A stretch of DNA of 64,000 nucleotides. It comes from Atriophallophorus winterbourni (Eukaryota > Platyhelminthes > Trematoda > Plagiorchiida > Microphallidae). Under the pieces are notes generated by a model. It searched no databases, was not told the origin of the DNA, and saw nothing but the letters and a program-made list of their open reading frames with translations. Positions 10,760 to 21,174 of the stretch are shown here, piece after piece. The stretch lies in the NCBI GenBank assembly GCA_013407085.1, contig JACCGJ010000663.1:62001-126000 (forward strand), given 5' to 3'. The position numbers and the translations under genes were made by a program. Position 1 is the stretch's first letter; each line of letters starts with the position of its first letter.

Positions 10760-11658
10760 ATGTCAGTGCCAAAGGAATTCGTACAAGAATTGCTTAATCA
10801 ACAGAAGCAGATGTTTGTAGAGTTAATACAATGAATGGCATTCCAGACAATCAACAGTCCAAGTTCGGGACAATCAATTGAGAGTCTACTGCAAAACATC
10901 AACGAATTCCATTATCGGCCAGAGGAAGGAGTTACATTCGATTCCTGGTATTGAAGATACGAAGATGTGTTCATGGTAGATTGTGCCTAGCAAGATGAGG
11001 AGAATTGTGTGCGAATGTTGTTACGGAAGTTGGGGCCAATGAAACATGAAAAATATTGCAATTTTATTATCCGAAAAGTCTGAAAGATTTCAGTTTGGTA
11101 CAAATCATTGAACGTCTCAGCAACATTTTTGGCGAACGCTCATCTTTGTTCAATATCAGATACAACTGTATGCAAATCATAAAGGGAGTTGATGAGGATA
11201 TCATAACATACACTGGCAGAATACATCAGCAATGTGAACGGTTTAAACTGAAAAACCTTACAGAGAACGCTTTCAAAAATCTGATGTTTGTTTGTGGATT
11301 GCGGTCTCCCAATTATTGTGAGTTACGAACAAAAGTTTTATCAAAGCTGGAGGCTGACCCCGACATGACATTACAGAGTGTCAGTGAAGAATGTCAGAAA
11401 TTGCTGAATCTAAAGCATGATTCTAAGATGGTAGAACAGCATTCATGGACACCAGTCGCAAATATAAATGCGATTCAATCTGATAAGAGAATTAACTCAG
11501 AATTTCAATGCAACAGATTACAACAGAACAAACCCCGAATTGCATGTCGGCACTGTGGAATGCTGCACTATGAACGGTTTTGCAGACATAAGAAATACAA
11601 GTGTCACAATTGCGGAATTGTTGGTCATATAAAGAAGGTGTGTCGCAGAATTTTTTAA
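10760..11658 (+). pseudogene. Gag of element C, plus copy, with several breaks
   Basis: Starts with ATG at 10760 (MSVPKEFVQELLNQQ). It carries in-frame stops in the first 300 bases and a frameshift near 11080, after which 200 residues are open. The capsid-like part includes IFGERSSLFNIRYNCMQI. Two zinc knuckles end the frame: CRHCGMLHYERFC, one residue short of the standard spacing, and CHNCGIVGHIKKVC, a canonical CX2CX4HX4C. Knuckles of this type bind the element's RNA. The frame is followed directly by a protease region in another frame. Confidence 0.85.
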
Positions 11659-11659
11659 A

Positions 11660-12040
11660 AAGCTAATGACAAGTAAACGGAACAGCACAAGAAACAGAAG
11701 CATTTCAAATCTGGTTTTCACGACCACCGGTTTAAAAGCAGAGACTCAAAGGAAATACATAAGCATTTGTATCAACGGGACCCTCATAAAACTGCAACTA
11801 GATACGGATTCTGACATTACAATAAGTTCCAAAGCAACGTGTCAACAATTAGGATGCCCGAAATATGAAGAAACAACACATACTGCCAGATCAGCATCTG
11901 GTGAGCAGTTAATTTTCGTGGGTAAGCTGCAATGTAACTTTTCATTTCGTGGCGTGCATTCAAATGGTTATTGTTACATTACTGAACTCGATTTTTTGAA
12001 TGTTCTGGAAATTGACTGGATCAATAAACTTGATTGTTGA
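11660..12040 (+). pseudogene. Protease region of element C, plus copy
   Basis: An open frame of about 124 residues contains LQLDTDSDITI, the position of the retropepsin active-site loop. The normal D-T/S-G is D-T-D here, so the key glycine is lost. Downstream DFLNVLEIDWINKLD resembles the end of K02A2.6-like proteases. There is no reverse transcriptase after it; the sequence turns into the inverted copy near 12035. Confidence 0.75.
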
Positions 12041-13111
12041 CACGTTGCTTTGGAGATTATTGTAATGTCAGAATCCGTATCTGGTTGCAGTTTTATCGGG
12101 GTCCCGTTGATACGAATGCTTATGTATTTCCTTTGAGTCTTGCGTTTAAACCGGTGGTTGTGAAAACCAGATTTGAAATGCTTCTGTTTCTTGTGCTATT
12201 CGGTTTACTTGTCATTAGCTTTGAAAACGTTCTGTGACACACTTTCTTTATATGACCAACAATTCCGCAATTGTGACACTTGTATTTCTTATGTCTGCAA
12301 ACCGCTCATAGTGCAGCATTCCACAGTGCCGACATGCAATTCGGGGTTTGTTCTGTTGTAATCTGTTGCATTGAAATTCTGAGTTAATTCTCTTATCAGA
12401 TTGAATCGCATTTACATTTGCGACTGGTGTCCATGAATGCTGTTCTAAAATCTTAGAATCAGCTTTAGATTCAGCAATTTCTGACATTCTTCACTGTAAT
12501 GTCATGTCGGGGTCAGCCTCCAGCTTTGATAAAACTTTTGTTCGTAATTCATAATAATTGGGAGACCGCAATCCACAAACAAACATCAGATTTTTGAAAG
12601 CGTTCTCTGTAAGGTTTTTCAGTTTAAACCGTTCACATTGCTGATGTATTCTGCCAGTGTATGTTATGATATCCTCATCAACTCCCTTTATGATTTGCAT
12701 ACAGTTGTATCTGATATTGAACAAAGATGAGCGTTCGCCAAAAATGTTGCTGAGACATTCAATGGTTTGTACCAAACTGAAATCTTTCGGACATTTCGGA
12801 AGAATAAAATTGCAATATTTTTCATGTTCCACTGGCCCAAACTTCCGTAACAACATTCGCACACGAGTCTCCTCATCTAGCTTTGCACAATCGACCATGA
12901 ACACATATTCGTATCTTCGATACCAGGACTCGAATGTAACTCCTTCATCTGGCCGATAATGTATTTCGTTGATGTTTTGCAGAAGACTCTCAATTGATTG
13001 TCCCGAACTTGGACTGTTGATTGTCTGGAATGCCATTCGTTGTATTAACTCTTCAAACATCTGCTTCTGTTGATTAAGCAATTCTTGTACGAATTCCATT
13101 GGCACTGACAT
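12035..13111 (-). pseudogene. Gag and protease of element C, inverted copy
   Basis: Read on the minus strand, Gag starts with ATG at 13111 (MSVPMEFVQELLNQQ) and stays open for about 205 residues to 12491. A small deletion relative to the plus copy then shifts the frame. The first knuckle survives, but a one-base loss near 12310 shifts it again. The protease part, down to about 12035, has C and T changes relative to the plus copy. The N-terminal half is better preserved than in the plus copy, which has early stops, so the two copies decayed separately. Confidence 0.85.
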
Positions 13112-13135
13112 CCTTCGATAATTTAAAAAAATGTT

Positions 13136-13425
13136 CCGCACCCCGTCGCCAATTGTTATATCTGTGGGTTGCTACTACTGGCACAGCCGTGGATTCGACA
13201 GAACACAACCGTAACCGAACTCGTGTATTGAACTAACGAATGAATCACACAAGTTAGCGAGTTAGCGAATATCCCACAGTCGGCGAAAGCACAATTTAAA
13301 CTCACGATCGATCTTGATTGGTGATTAATCGATAGATCGTTCACTGTCTATACAACACCGGCAAACTCACTATCCAGAGTTTAGGAGCGGATAAGTCAAA
13401 ATGGCCAAACGCTGCTAGTCACTCC
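13136..13425 (-). repeat. LTR end and primer-binding site of element C, inverted copy
   Basis: Read on the minus strand, this is nearly identical to 10445-10734, ending TATAACA (boundary at 13154), then TTGGCGACGGGGTGCG. Upstream on the same strand (13440-13765) lies the 3' end of a pol gene. The LTR therefore sits between the tail of one element and the head of another. Confidence 0.7.
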
Positions 13426-13439
13426 GATGTTCTCCGAGG

Positions 13440-13768
13440 GTATTCTTCGCTGCAATTTAGGTATTTTCATGCCAAGGTGATTTTGTTCTTTCAATTTATG
13501 AGTATGGTAATCTATCATGGAAGTAAACATGGCGCCCTGATCTTGTTTTACGTTCAACTTCGGTATTATTGTTTTATATAGCTTAGCTGCGTTGTTTTAT
13601 TTTAGATGTATTAGTTGATCCGTCTCCACCTAGTACTTTTTCAATAAAAGCTGGTTTTAATTTATCGATGTATATTGTTTCATTTCTACCTTTGATGTTG
13701 ATGACAAAGTGCTTTGGATGGCGTTTGATGACTTCAAAAAGACCGTCGTATGGAGTTCTCAACAACAC
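13440..13768 (-). pseudogene. Pol C-terminal fragment (GPY/F module), minus
   Basis: Reads PYDGLFEVIKRHPKHFVI, then YIDKLKPAFIEK, the C-terminal module of flatworm Ty3/gypsy integrases. It is followed by a basic tail resembling the usual RKTRSGRHV end of Pol and a short untranslated stretch leading into the LTR at 13425. The homologous plus-strand fragment begins at 13775, so the two point away from each other. Confidence 0.75.
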
Positions 13769-13774
13769 AACTTA

Positions 13775-14190
13775 CATCCCGTAGAGTTATCTACATGCTC
13801 TCATGGGTTGGTCAGGGTAGACTTGATACGTAAACCACTGGAACCTCCATACGACGGTCCTTTCAAAGTCCTCAAACGTCATCCAAAGCATTTCGTCGTC
13901 GACATCAAAGGTAAAAAGGAAAAGATATCCATTGATAGAGGAAAACCAGCATTTATTGAAAAAGACCTAGGTGGAGACGGGTTAACTAACAAATCTAAAA
14001 TTAAATAATCCAGCCAAGACAGACAACAATTACACCGAAGTTGAACGTAAAACAAGCTCAGGTCGCCACGTTCACTTCTCCGATAAATTAACATATGCAT
14101 TAAATTGAAAAACAAATTTGGCGCACTTTTCTTTTACTTTACAAGGAACAAATCACCCTGGAATGAGGAGAACTAACTTCCAGTGAATAA
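13775..14190 (+). pseudogene. Pol C-terminal fragment (GPY/F module), plus
   Basis: Reads LVRVDLIRKPLEPPYDGPFK, then KHFVVDIKGKKEKISIDR, and later SSGRHVHFSD near 14060, the usual end of such Pol proteins. It aligns with the minus-strand fragment at 13440-13768 as an inverted, more diverged copy, starting within about 10 bases of it. A polypurine-like GGAATGAGGAGAA follows near 14160 and then a partial LTR of family C. Confidence 0.75.
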
Positions 14191-14194
14191 TAGC

Positions 14195-14374
14195 CTCAGA
14201 ACATCGGAACGACTGGCAGGGATGGGCCATTTCCACTTATCCGCTCCTAAACTCTGGATAGCGAGTTTTTCGGGCCTGCTTAGAACGGGTGCTATATATT
14301 TTTTGGGTCTCCGAAAGGCCTTTTTAATCCCGACGATGAGCTCCTAGTGTTCTCAGCACTGGCGTGCGGGGATG
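14195..14374. repeat. Partial LTR-C-like segment and linker shared with 10338-10510
   Basis: The GGGCCATTTCCACTTATCCG block matches the LTR-C start at about 10460. The bases 14315-14370 match the reverse complement of 10355-10405. The segment therefore joins a family C LTR fragment to repeat A in this order, and an inverted version of the linker and repeat A flanks the other side of the nest. Confidence 0.55.
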
Positions 14375-14827
14375 TGTAGCAGACCAGTGTCTCTACACAT
14401 TCATTATTGTACACTTCTACTTACTCTATCTTTCGCCAACATATGATTCAAAAGTCCATCGGCATCACGTGTACATTGATGTTCACCACCCGGCCAGTGA
14501 CATCGACCACTTTCAAAATATACAAATGGCACGAAGCAACTAACAAAGGGATATCGAAGACAATAGCATCAACAGGGAGCGAACAACAATACTGCCCTTT
14601 TCTCCATATCCATTTCTCCTTCTTTAAACTTTATTGTAGGGAACAACACCGTCACTCAACAAAAGATAAGATTCGGAATACGAGCGTTGTTCTGTGAGCC
14701 GAGACGAAGGGGTTCGAAAGACGAAGCCGTCTCTAGAACGCAGTCATTAGAAAACACCACGAGGTTCTAACCAAAGATTAAGTAGAAGTGTGCAATAATG
14801 AATGTGTAGAGACACTGGTCTGCTACA
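14375..14827. repeat. Repeat A, copy 2, with 49-base inverted termini
   Basis: It begins TGTAGCAGACCAGTGTCTCT and ends with its near-exact reverse complement (14779-14827). The body 14375-14770 matches 9423-9810. As it stands, it looks like a short element with 49-base terminal inverted repeats. The comparison with copy 1 suggests instead an LTR to which an inverted copy of its own start has been joined. No clear target-site duplication was seen. Confidence 0.65.
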
Positions 14828-15650
14828 TGTCTACATTGCTTTGGGTATACTAAGACTGTTTCGCTTCAAATATCTTTCTTCTTTAGCGCAATTGATTAGC
14901 GAAGAAGTTTCCCCCTTTCATGATGGTTTTATTGCGCAAAACAATGTTATCAATATTCTTGATAACTTTCTTTAAATTAGACGCCCCCGAAACTGAACGC
15001 ATATTTGGAGAAGAACAAGCGGTGACCACTGATCTCTCGAGGAGTAAGATTCTGCCCGATCTCTGTTCGTAAGTCAAGATGGAATCTTGGATTAACAATA
15101 ACTCTGTGGCCCATCAACTTTGTGTACTAGTTTGAGTTAGTGTATATGCGAGTTAGGACTTTTATTTTTGGCACCAACGTTAACTTTCCTATTCGCAATT
15201 TACTACGGCTTGTCTCCGCGCCTTGACATGAGGCAACTGTTGTTTCTATTTATAAAATAAAACCAAATGGAATAAAATTTATGCTTGCCAATATATTTAC
15301 AGCTTACTGCATATATATTTATTATAAAGCTCGAGCCATCAGCCTTCATATTTTCGAGGATGCACCAATAAATTCAAACGTTTAGACTTCAACGTAATTA
15401 TGCATTTCAAATGGATAAATTTACGGAGCTGTATTGTTGTGTCTAGCCATCTTCGATTTAGTTTACTTACGATATACACCGCTAACCCATGATCATCTCA
15501 TGTACTGTCTCACATATCTATCATTGCAATTCAGGAGTAAAAATCGCTCCTACAACGATCATAGCGATGAGCAGTACTCGATCGATCGGTGGCCCTTCCA
15601 CGTTGATGACGTGGTTCTTTTTAAGCATCACTTGCTATCCTTACGTTTAA
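14828..15650. other. No recognised feature
   Basis: AT-rich sequence without recognisable domain, LTR or tandem repeat. ORFs up to 77 residues look random. Confidence 0.45.
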
Positions 15651-15659
15651 ATATGTCAT

Positions 15660-16250
15660 CCCGATGAGACATCGCCACATTCAGCTATTACGAGCAAGTT
15701 TAACATCCGCAGCATCTACGGCCCACCTAAAGGTCGACTTTCTGATTTCAAATCTTCGTAAACTTAATCTTTTTGAAATATGACCGGTTTTCTTTATACA
15801 GGCATGACCTAGCCAGTGAAAATAGGGAAAGATGTTAGTTATTCAGCCCATCCACTTATCAATATCAACGTCTAGCAAGAGACTATTTGTACTAATTGAA
15901 TCGAGCTACGTTAAGTGATACACCAAATCTAGCTGACCGTTGGTAATATAGGAATGCGGTGCAATACTTTGGTAGAAGATTTTAGTGTTTATGCGGATTT
16001 TCAGCTCAAAGACGCGGTATGCTGACGACAACCAATCTATTTATAAATGAAGCTGCTTTTATGAGTAAAACATGATGAGGACATCGTCGGCAAACAACAA
16101 GTCGTGGATTTGCACATCCCGTATCTTCTTTAATTTTCTCAAACTAATCAGATTGAAAGGTTATCTCTCACTAAGCGTGCGTAGGTTTATCCCTTTTGTA
16201 CTCGACCTAGAAGCATGTTCCAGCAAAAAAGAAAATACTGAAAAGTTTGT
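15660..16250 (-). pseudogene. LINE reverse-transcriptase remnant
   Basis: On the minus strand, around 16087-16120, one frame reads VQIHDLLFADDVLIM. FADD is the catalytic palm motif of non-LTR reverse transcriptases. Further on, WLSSAYRVFELKIRINTK matches the segment that follows it in many flatworm LINEs. Two stop codons interrupt the frame within 30 codons, and no upstream palm motif was identified. The clade cannot be given from so little; it is not of the CR1 family found elsewhere in the window. Confidence 0.6.
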
Positions 16251-17765
16251 GGACAAGAGGACATCTTTCTTTCGTTTCTTATCAAATTATCAAAAGCGTT
16301 TGAAGTACAACCAGTTAGGTGGATGGAATCCAACAAGCCAGATTTTAAAGGCATTCAGAGTTAAAGCTTCTTCGGTTGAACTTTTCTTGTGGAGATAGTG
16401 ATTCCGACTGCATGCTCTCAGCTGATTCGTGCAGTGTACCAGTAGAACTTTGGTGAATAATTTCCTGGAAAGCCTCAAAAAAAGACTTCTCAGTGGTTAT
16501 TGTGGGCGCCGTTATTAGCTTAATTCCAAAAATGCGTAATAAGTTCGGTAACTCGCAGGTCTTGTGGGACAGAATATTCTTTACATCGCTAAAGAATCTA
16601 TACATGAAGCGTCTTTACTTAAACGCTTCTACATTTGTATGAACTCCGCGTCATCGTCTAGAGCTTTTTTGGCGAAGCGGCCGATTGCACTACTACGTTC
16701 ATCGACAGAACGTGGAGTATCGGTAAGCCCAACGGTTGAAAACGCTCAGTAGTTGCATGTTCATGTGATAAAACCCCACTGTAGTTAGTAGTAGTAAGAA
16801 AAATTAGCTCAATCATCTCTTCGTCTTCTGCGTTTAAACAACAATCAGGTTACCAACTAAACCTACGCAGCCTGACACAATTTATCAGCTTGACAGATTC
16901 GGCAACGGAATTTCCTATTTGTGAACGAAAATTGTGACGTGAGCATGTGTTTTGTCAACTCGAATATAGTAATTTTGTTTGTGGTTTGTGTCGTGTGAAT
17001 CGAAATAGTGGAATTAGTGGGATGACGGGTCCCTGAGAATAAACGTAAATCATCTAATCAATTGCGATACTATTGAAAGTAGTATCAACTTGTAATTTCT
17101 ACAAATAGTTTCTCGCTGAATGTTTCAAGAGATGTTTGAAACCTCTGATCAAGTAGTCCTTGCCATAAAAACTAACGTTGGCACCTCTAACAAATTGGTA
17201 TACAATTTAGCTCCATTAAAAATGTCGTACCTAATTTTCTTTATCTTTGTTAGCCACATTTTTGGAAATCCAGGAATTTTCATCATCAAACGATTATTTC
17301 TTCCATTCTTGCAAACAATAACTTCTAATTGTACTTCTCTTGACCTTTTTCGGAGTATATAATCTTGGTTTATACTTATCGCGTTGTGTTGAGCTGATGG
17401 GCACACATCGAACGATCAATATGTATGATTTAGAAAAGAAGGAAAATATGGTTACTTTATCCAAATTCTTCCGGTTTAGAATATTCCAAAAGTAGATTAA
17501 TTCATTCATAGGTTTATTCATAGGTGATATGTGCGTGGAAAAAAATCTATGCATCAAATGTCCCACGAAATGTACATTGGGTCGGATGGTACAAAAATTA
17601 TCATAAAGAATTGGTAAATTAAATATCGTTATCAAACGTGAAAACACACTTGTCCATATGGCATCTAGTGATTTTTTAAGCGTCAAAGTTTCAGATTGTA
17701 CCACGTGAATTGGTGAACGGATCCACAGTTGCACAGAACGGAAAGGAAATGCCTATTTGCGGCAG
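16251..17765. other. No confirmed feature
   Basis: Several ORFs of 60-146 residues occur on both strands (for example 17294-17734 minus), but none shows a recognisable motif, a sensible start context or splice-site support. The minus-strand stretch 16345-16605 could be an exon or the upstream part of the LINE remnant next to it. Neither can be shown from the sequence. Confidence 0.4.
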
Positions 17766-20410
17766 TTCAACCTTCCATGCTGATGGTCGAATTTAAACGG
17801 ACGGTCACGCAGATGTGTTATGAGAAAGATGTAACAAATTCTGCGAGAATGATTTATTTTATTAAGAGTTTTGTCACCGGCATATTGATAATATCAACGA
17901 ACTCCACAATTTAGTGAGACTGCCACGGCAAAACCCGGTTCACTCACTTGAAAACATGATAAAAACGCAAACTTTAGCCATTTTTGTATTTGAACGCTTG
18001 TCCTGCATCCATGCCTCTCAATTGGCTTTGTGTGGTTTGTGCCGACCGGATTCCATTTGCTGTGAAAGCTTAGGTTGTGTATGGTGGCTAAAAGTCAGTT
18101 CGGCACTATAAATCACTAATATGTAAGTGTATCGCAGTTTACTTATGGGTTTCACAAGTATTCCATTTAAAACACCTCGTATGATTGGCATTGCATACGT
18201 ACGGCCTCTTCCGGATTGTACTGGAGTAATTGTAACTCCTAACATAAAGTAGAAGAACAAAAATAATATATATCGGGTCGGGTGGTAGAATTTGTTTTTG
18301 TGTTTGAATAACGGTCTTCAAAAATATACAAACTTTTCCTTATAGACATAAAACAAGCTCTCAAAATTATCAATGTTGTCTGATCGTGTCATTAGTGTGA
18401 GTGAACTGATCGTGTATCCACAATGCGGACAGAGAATTCGTTGCAGCACAATCTGTTTAATCTATGGTTACTGTAAAGTATTTGCAATTTAAAACATTAA
18501 AATATTAAATTACTTTGAGTTATGTTGTTGATAACGTTTGAGAGGATATCCGCGAAGATATTACGTGAGAACTAAATTAATTTTCATCCTATATGAGTTG
18601 TTTTTGAGTACTAAAGTGGTAAAAATAATTGTACTTCGTTGTCATTGGTGTATAATTCTTAGCCACATTGAGTGTGGATTATTAGAAAGTATGAGGATAA
18701 GCTCCATCGTTTTACACTGTGGACTTTCTAAGATATGCGATTCTTTTCGTTGCCAGGACTCCCATACACATACGGTATTTTCGGTATGTAAACAAAAGTC
18801 GACTGATAAGAGCTTGCAAATGATACAAGAACCGATGACAAACCGAAATCAGTGAAAGTACCTCTGACCAGATCCGAATAAGTTTTGGTTGTAATTTGAA
18901 CGAACTGAAACTGCATTGGGTTTCAAATGTCAGAAGGAAGGATACCACTCGTGACCTTCTAGCTGAACTTGGCTTGAATAAAATTTCGGCACATAGAATA
19001 TTCGTGGTTAGATTTAATGTGGAGTGATGGCAAGCTATATTTTATCATGTTTATCGGTATTTTGTTATCTTGAGACCATGTATAAAAACATCTTAATCTT
19101 TTTGTAAGTACAGACTGTCGTGTACGTGGAATTCATTCTGCGTCACAGTTTCATATTGTCTGCGATGACAAACACTGGCAAGTGTATTGTAGTAGGTGAG
19201 TCGGTTATTTATAGTAGAAACAACAGTTGGTCATTGAACAATGTTGGGGGCGCTACATGCCGGATGAATAAACTTTGACATTTGAATTGAACAAGCATCT
19301 CACAAGAAACTAACTATTCTTTTATCTATGTGCTAGTTTCGCCTTCTAAACCGCAGGTATCGTTTTGACCAGCTGAGATCAAATGATTTGAAAAAAATCG
19401 ATTTATGTCAACTTACCGAGTTGCCGGCATACAGTTGCTGAGCCAGTGATATTTTCAGAGGAAAAAGAGAAGTGGACTTGGTTTATTGTCGTAAAATAAT
19501 TTTCAGCTTCGTTAGATGGCATCAAGTTTGTCAGACAAGATCGGTTTGTGATAAATACATGTTAGGCACTGGATATTACGCCAAAATTTTTCAGAGTTTC
19601 ACATACATAATGAGCTGCGATGGATTCCATCTTATTTAGATAACATTGAAGCTATGAGGTGATAATTAATTGAACTGTTCCTGTGGCAAAAATCACGGCC
19701 GGCTCAAAAAAATTCTCTCCGTTTAATTTTAAAACCCGTGACAGTATTTTCGTTTCCTTAAACTTATTCGAAAACATTCACTCGAATCACTTCCCGAAGG
19801 AAACGAAGAGTGGATTATCGCTATGAATTTCATGGATCCATTTCAGTCTTTCCCCCTAATCGTTTTTCTTATTTTCCGAATGATTCTGACTGTAAACATG
19901 ACAAATTTTGTAATTCATACTTTTCCAATTTAATTGTATTCGTTTGAGATCGATTTGCGTCAAACTAAAATTTGACGGCAGTTGTGAAATCAGCTGATAA
20001 CGCGAGTTACATCAGTATCTTCAAACGCACGTGGTTTCCTATTTGTATAAACTCTGTAAAGTACAACTAAACTATGTTGTGCTGCTCTTTTGCGTGTATG
20101 CATTTTGTGCTTTTTGTGATCCTCATCTGATAACATGGCGAACACTATAGCCAGGACTCCTCGCCGTCTAGTTGGCAGATCAGAACAACCCAAAATAACG
20201 CAACACTACCGGTCATTCAACTAAGACCGATATCGCTCTCAGTGTAATCTGCGCAAATGTCCCGGAGTCGACAGATACACTTTTTTCAGCAAGACAAGCA
20301 CATGAGCTCAAATAATGGACTAAGCTCTGTAGACACATGGGCTTGAAAGCTTTACTACCTACTTCCGTGACGCGCTTAACTCGGTATGAAAGCTCTCCGC
20401 ACGTATACCG
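17766..20410. repeat. Duplicated segment, copy 2
   Basis: Matches the start of the window (1-2075) in the same orientation with long near-identical runs, for example from CTTCCATGCTGATGG onward. It carries two blocks missing from copy 1: about 19600-19770, and 19890-20212. The second block begins after GAATGATTC and ends in GGTCATTC, so a short ATTC repeat borders it. It contains a possible start of LINE ORF1 (ATGGCGAACACTATAGCC). The 3' end of the duplication lies within LINE ORF1. Confidence 0.78.
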
Positions 20411-20610
20411 GCGGCGGGTGACATTGCCAACTAAATCTGACATGGATGAAATCATCCTCAATGCGTATCTACTCAATTCTTGTCCCGTGTTGGCTTGCCG
20501 AGTCCAAGCCGACATATCCTGGTGGGGGAAAAGGTCAATCGACTTGTCGAGACCAGTCAATTTCACGTTGTTTAATATTCCTCGGTGTCCCCTAAAATGT
20601 TGATGCATTA
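20213..20610 (+). pseudogene. CR1-like LINE copy 1: ORF1 fragment
   Basis: Pieces in shifting frames read LSVICANVPESTDTLFSARQ and, from 20360, RLTRYESSPHVYRRRVTLP, then VLACRVQADISWW. They align with the better-preserved ORF1 at 30590-31250 (SVICTSVSKSQETLF; STCRIYADLPWW). ORF1 proteins of such LINEs bind RNA. At least one stop and a frame change break it. The reverse transcriptase of the same copy starts about 570 bases later; the endonuclease domain in between is missing. Confidence 0.7.
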
Positions 20611-20639
20611 TCAGCTTCGGAATCAAAGCAATATTACTT

Positions 20640-21170
20640 GAAGCAATGGTTATACATTACCGATGGCATTGGATCTTATGATTAAATTGTTGTATACATT
20701 TTTAAAATACCTAGATCATCCAACTAAAAAGGCAACGGGCACAGTTCTCCGAAGATCACATCTCTAACGATCGGCATGGCTATGGATATCAATACCAACT
20801 GGAAATCGTACCGTGCAAAACTTCTACCAGACGTAAGACTAAGCGTGCCCAAGCGTGTTCCTTCACTAACACCCAGAGAACGATTGCAGTCAGAGTTTGA
20901 TTGCAATCTTGTTACTGAGAATCGAAATGTTACTCAAAAAAACGAAAAAAAGCAACATTAGCAACATTATACGATCCTACATTGTGTAAGATAAATACGA
21001 CCAAGTGTATATATAATAGATTTCTAAACTATTTGAATTCGAAGAATGACGAAAACTCGAGGTGTATACCACACAAATGCAACCACAACTATCAGTTATC
21101 CGGATTAGAATAAAAAATGGTTAGCTATAAAGTGAGAGTCTTGGGTAACTCATACGAATTTTGGTACGGA
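20640..21170 (+). other. Linker between LINE ORF1 and ORF2 fragments
   Basis: Contains a 61-residue frame (20776-20961) with no recognised motif and AT-rich sequence. By position the endonuclease domain belongs here, but no endonuclease motif was seen. Confidence 0.4.
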
Positions 21171-21174
21171 AGCA

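Noticed and set aside
17294..17734. 146-residue minus-strand frame
   Set aside because: No recognisable motif, no matching neighbour or splice support; AT-rich codons typical of random frames here.
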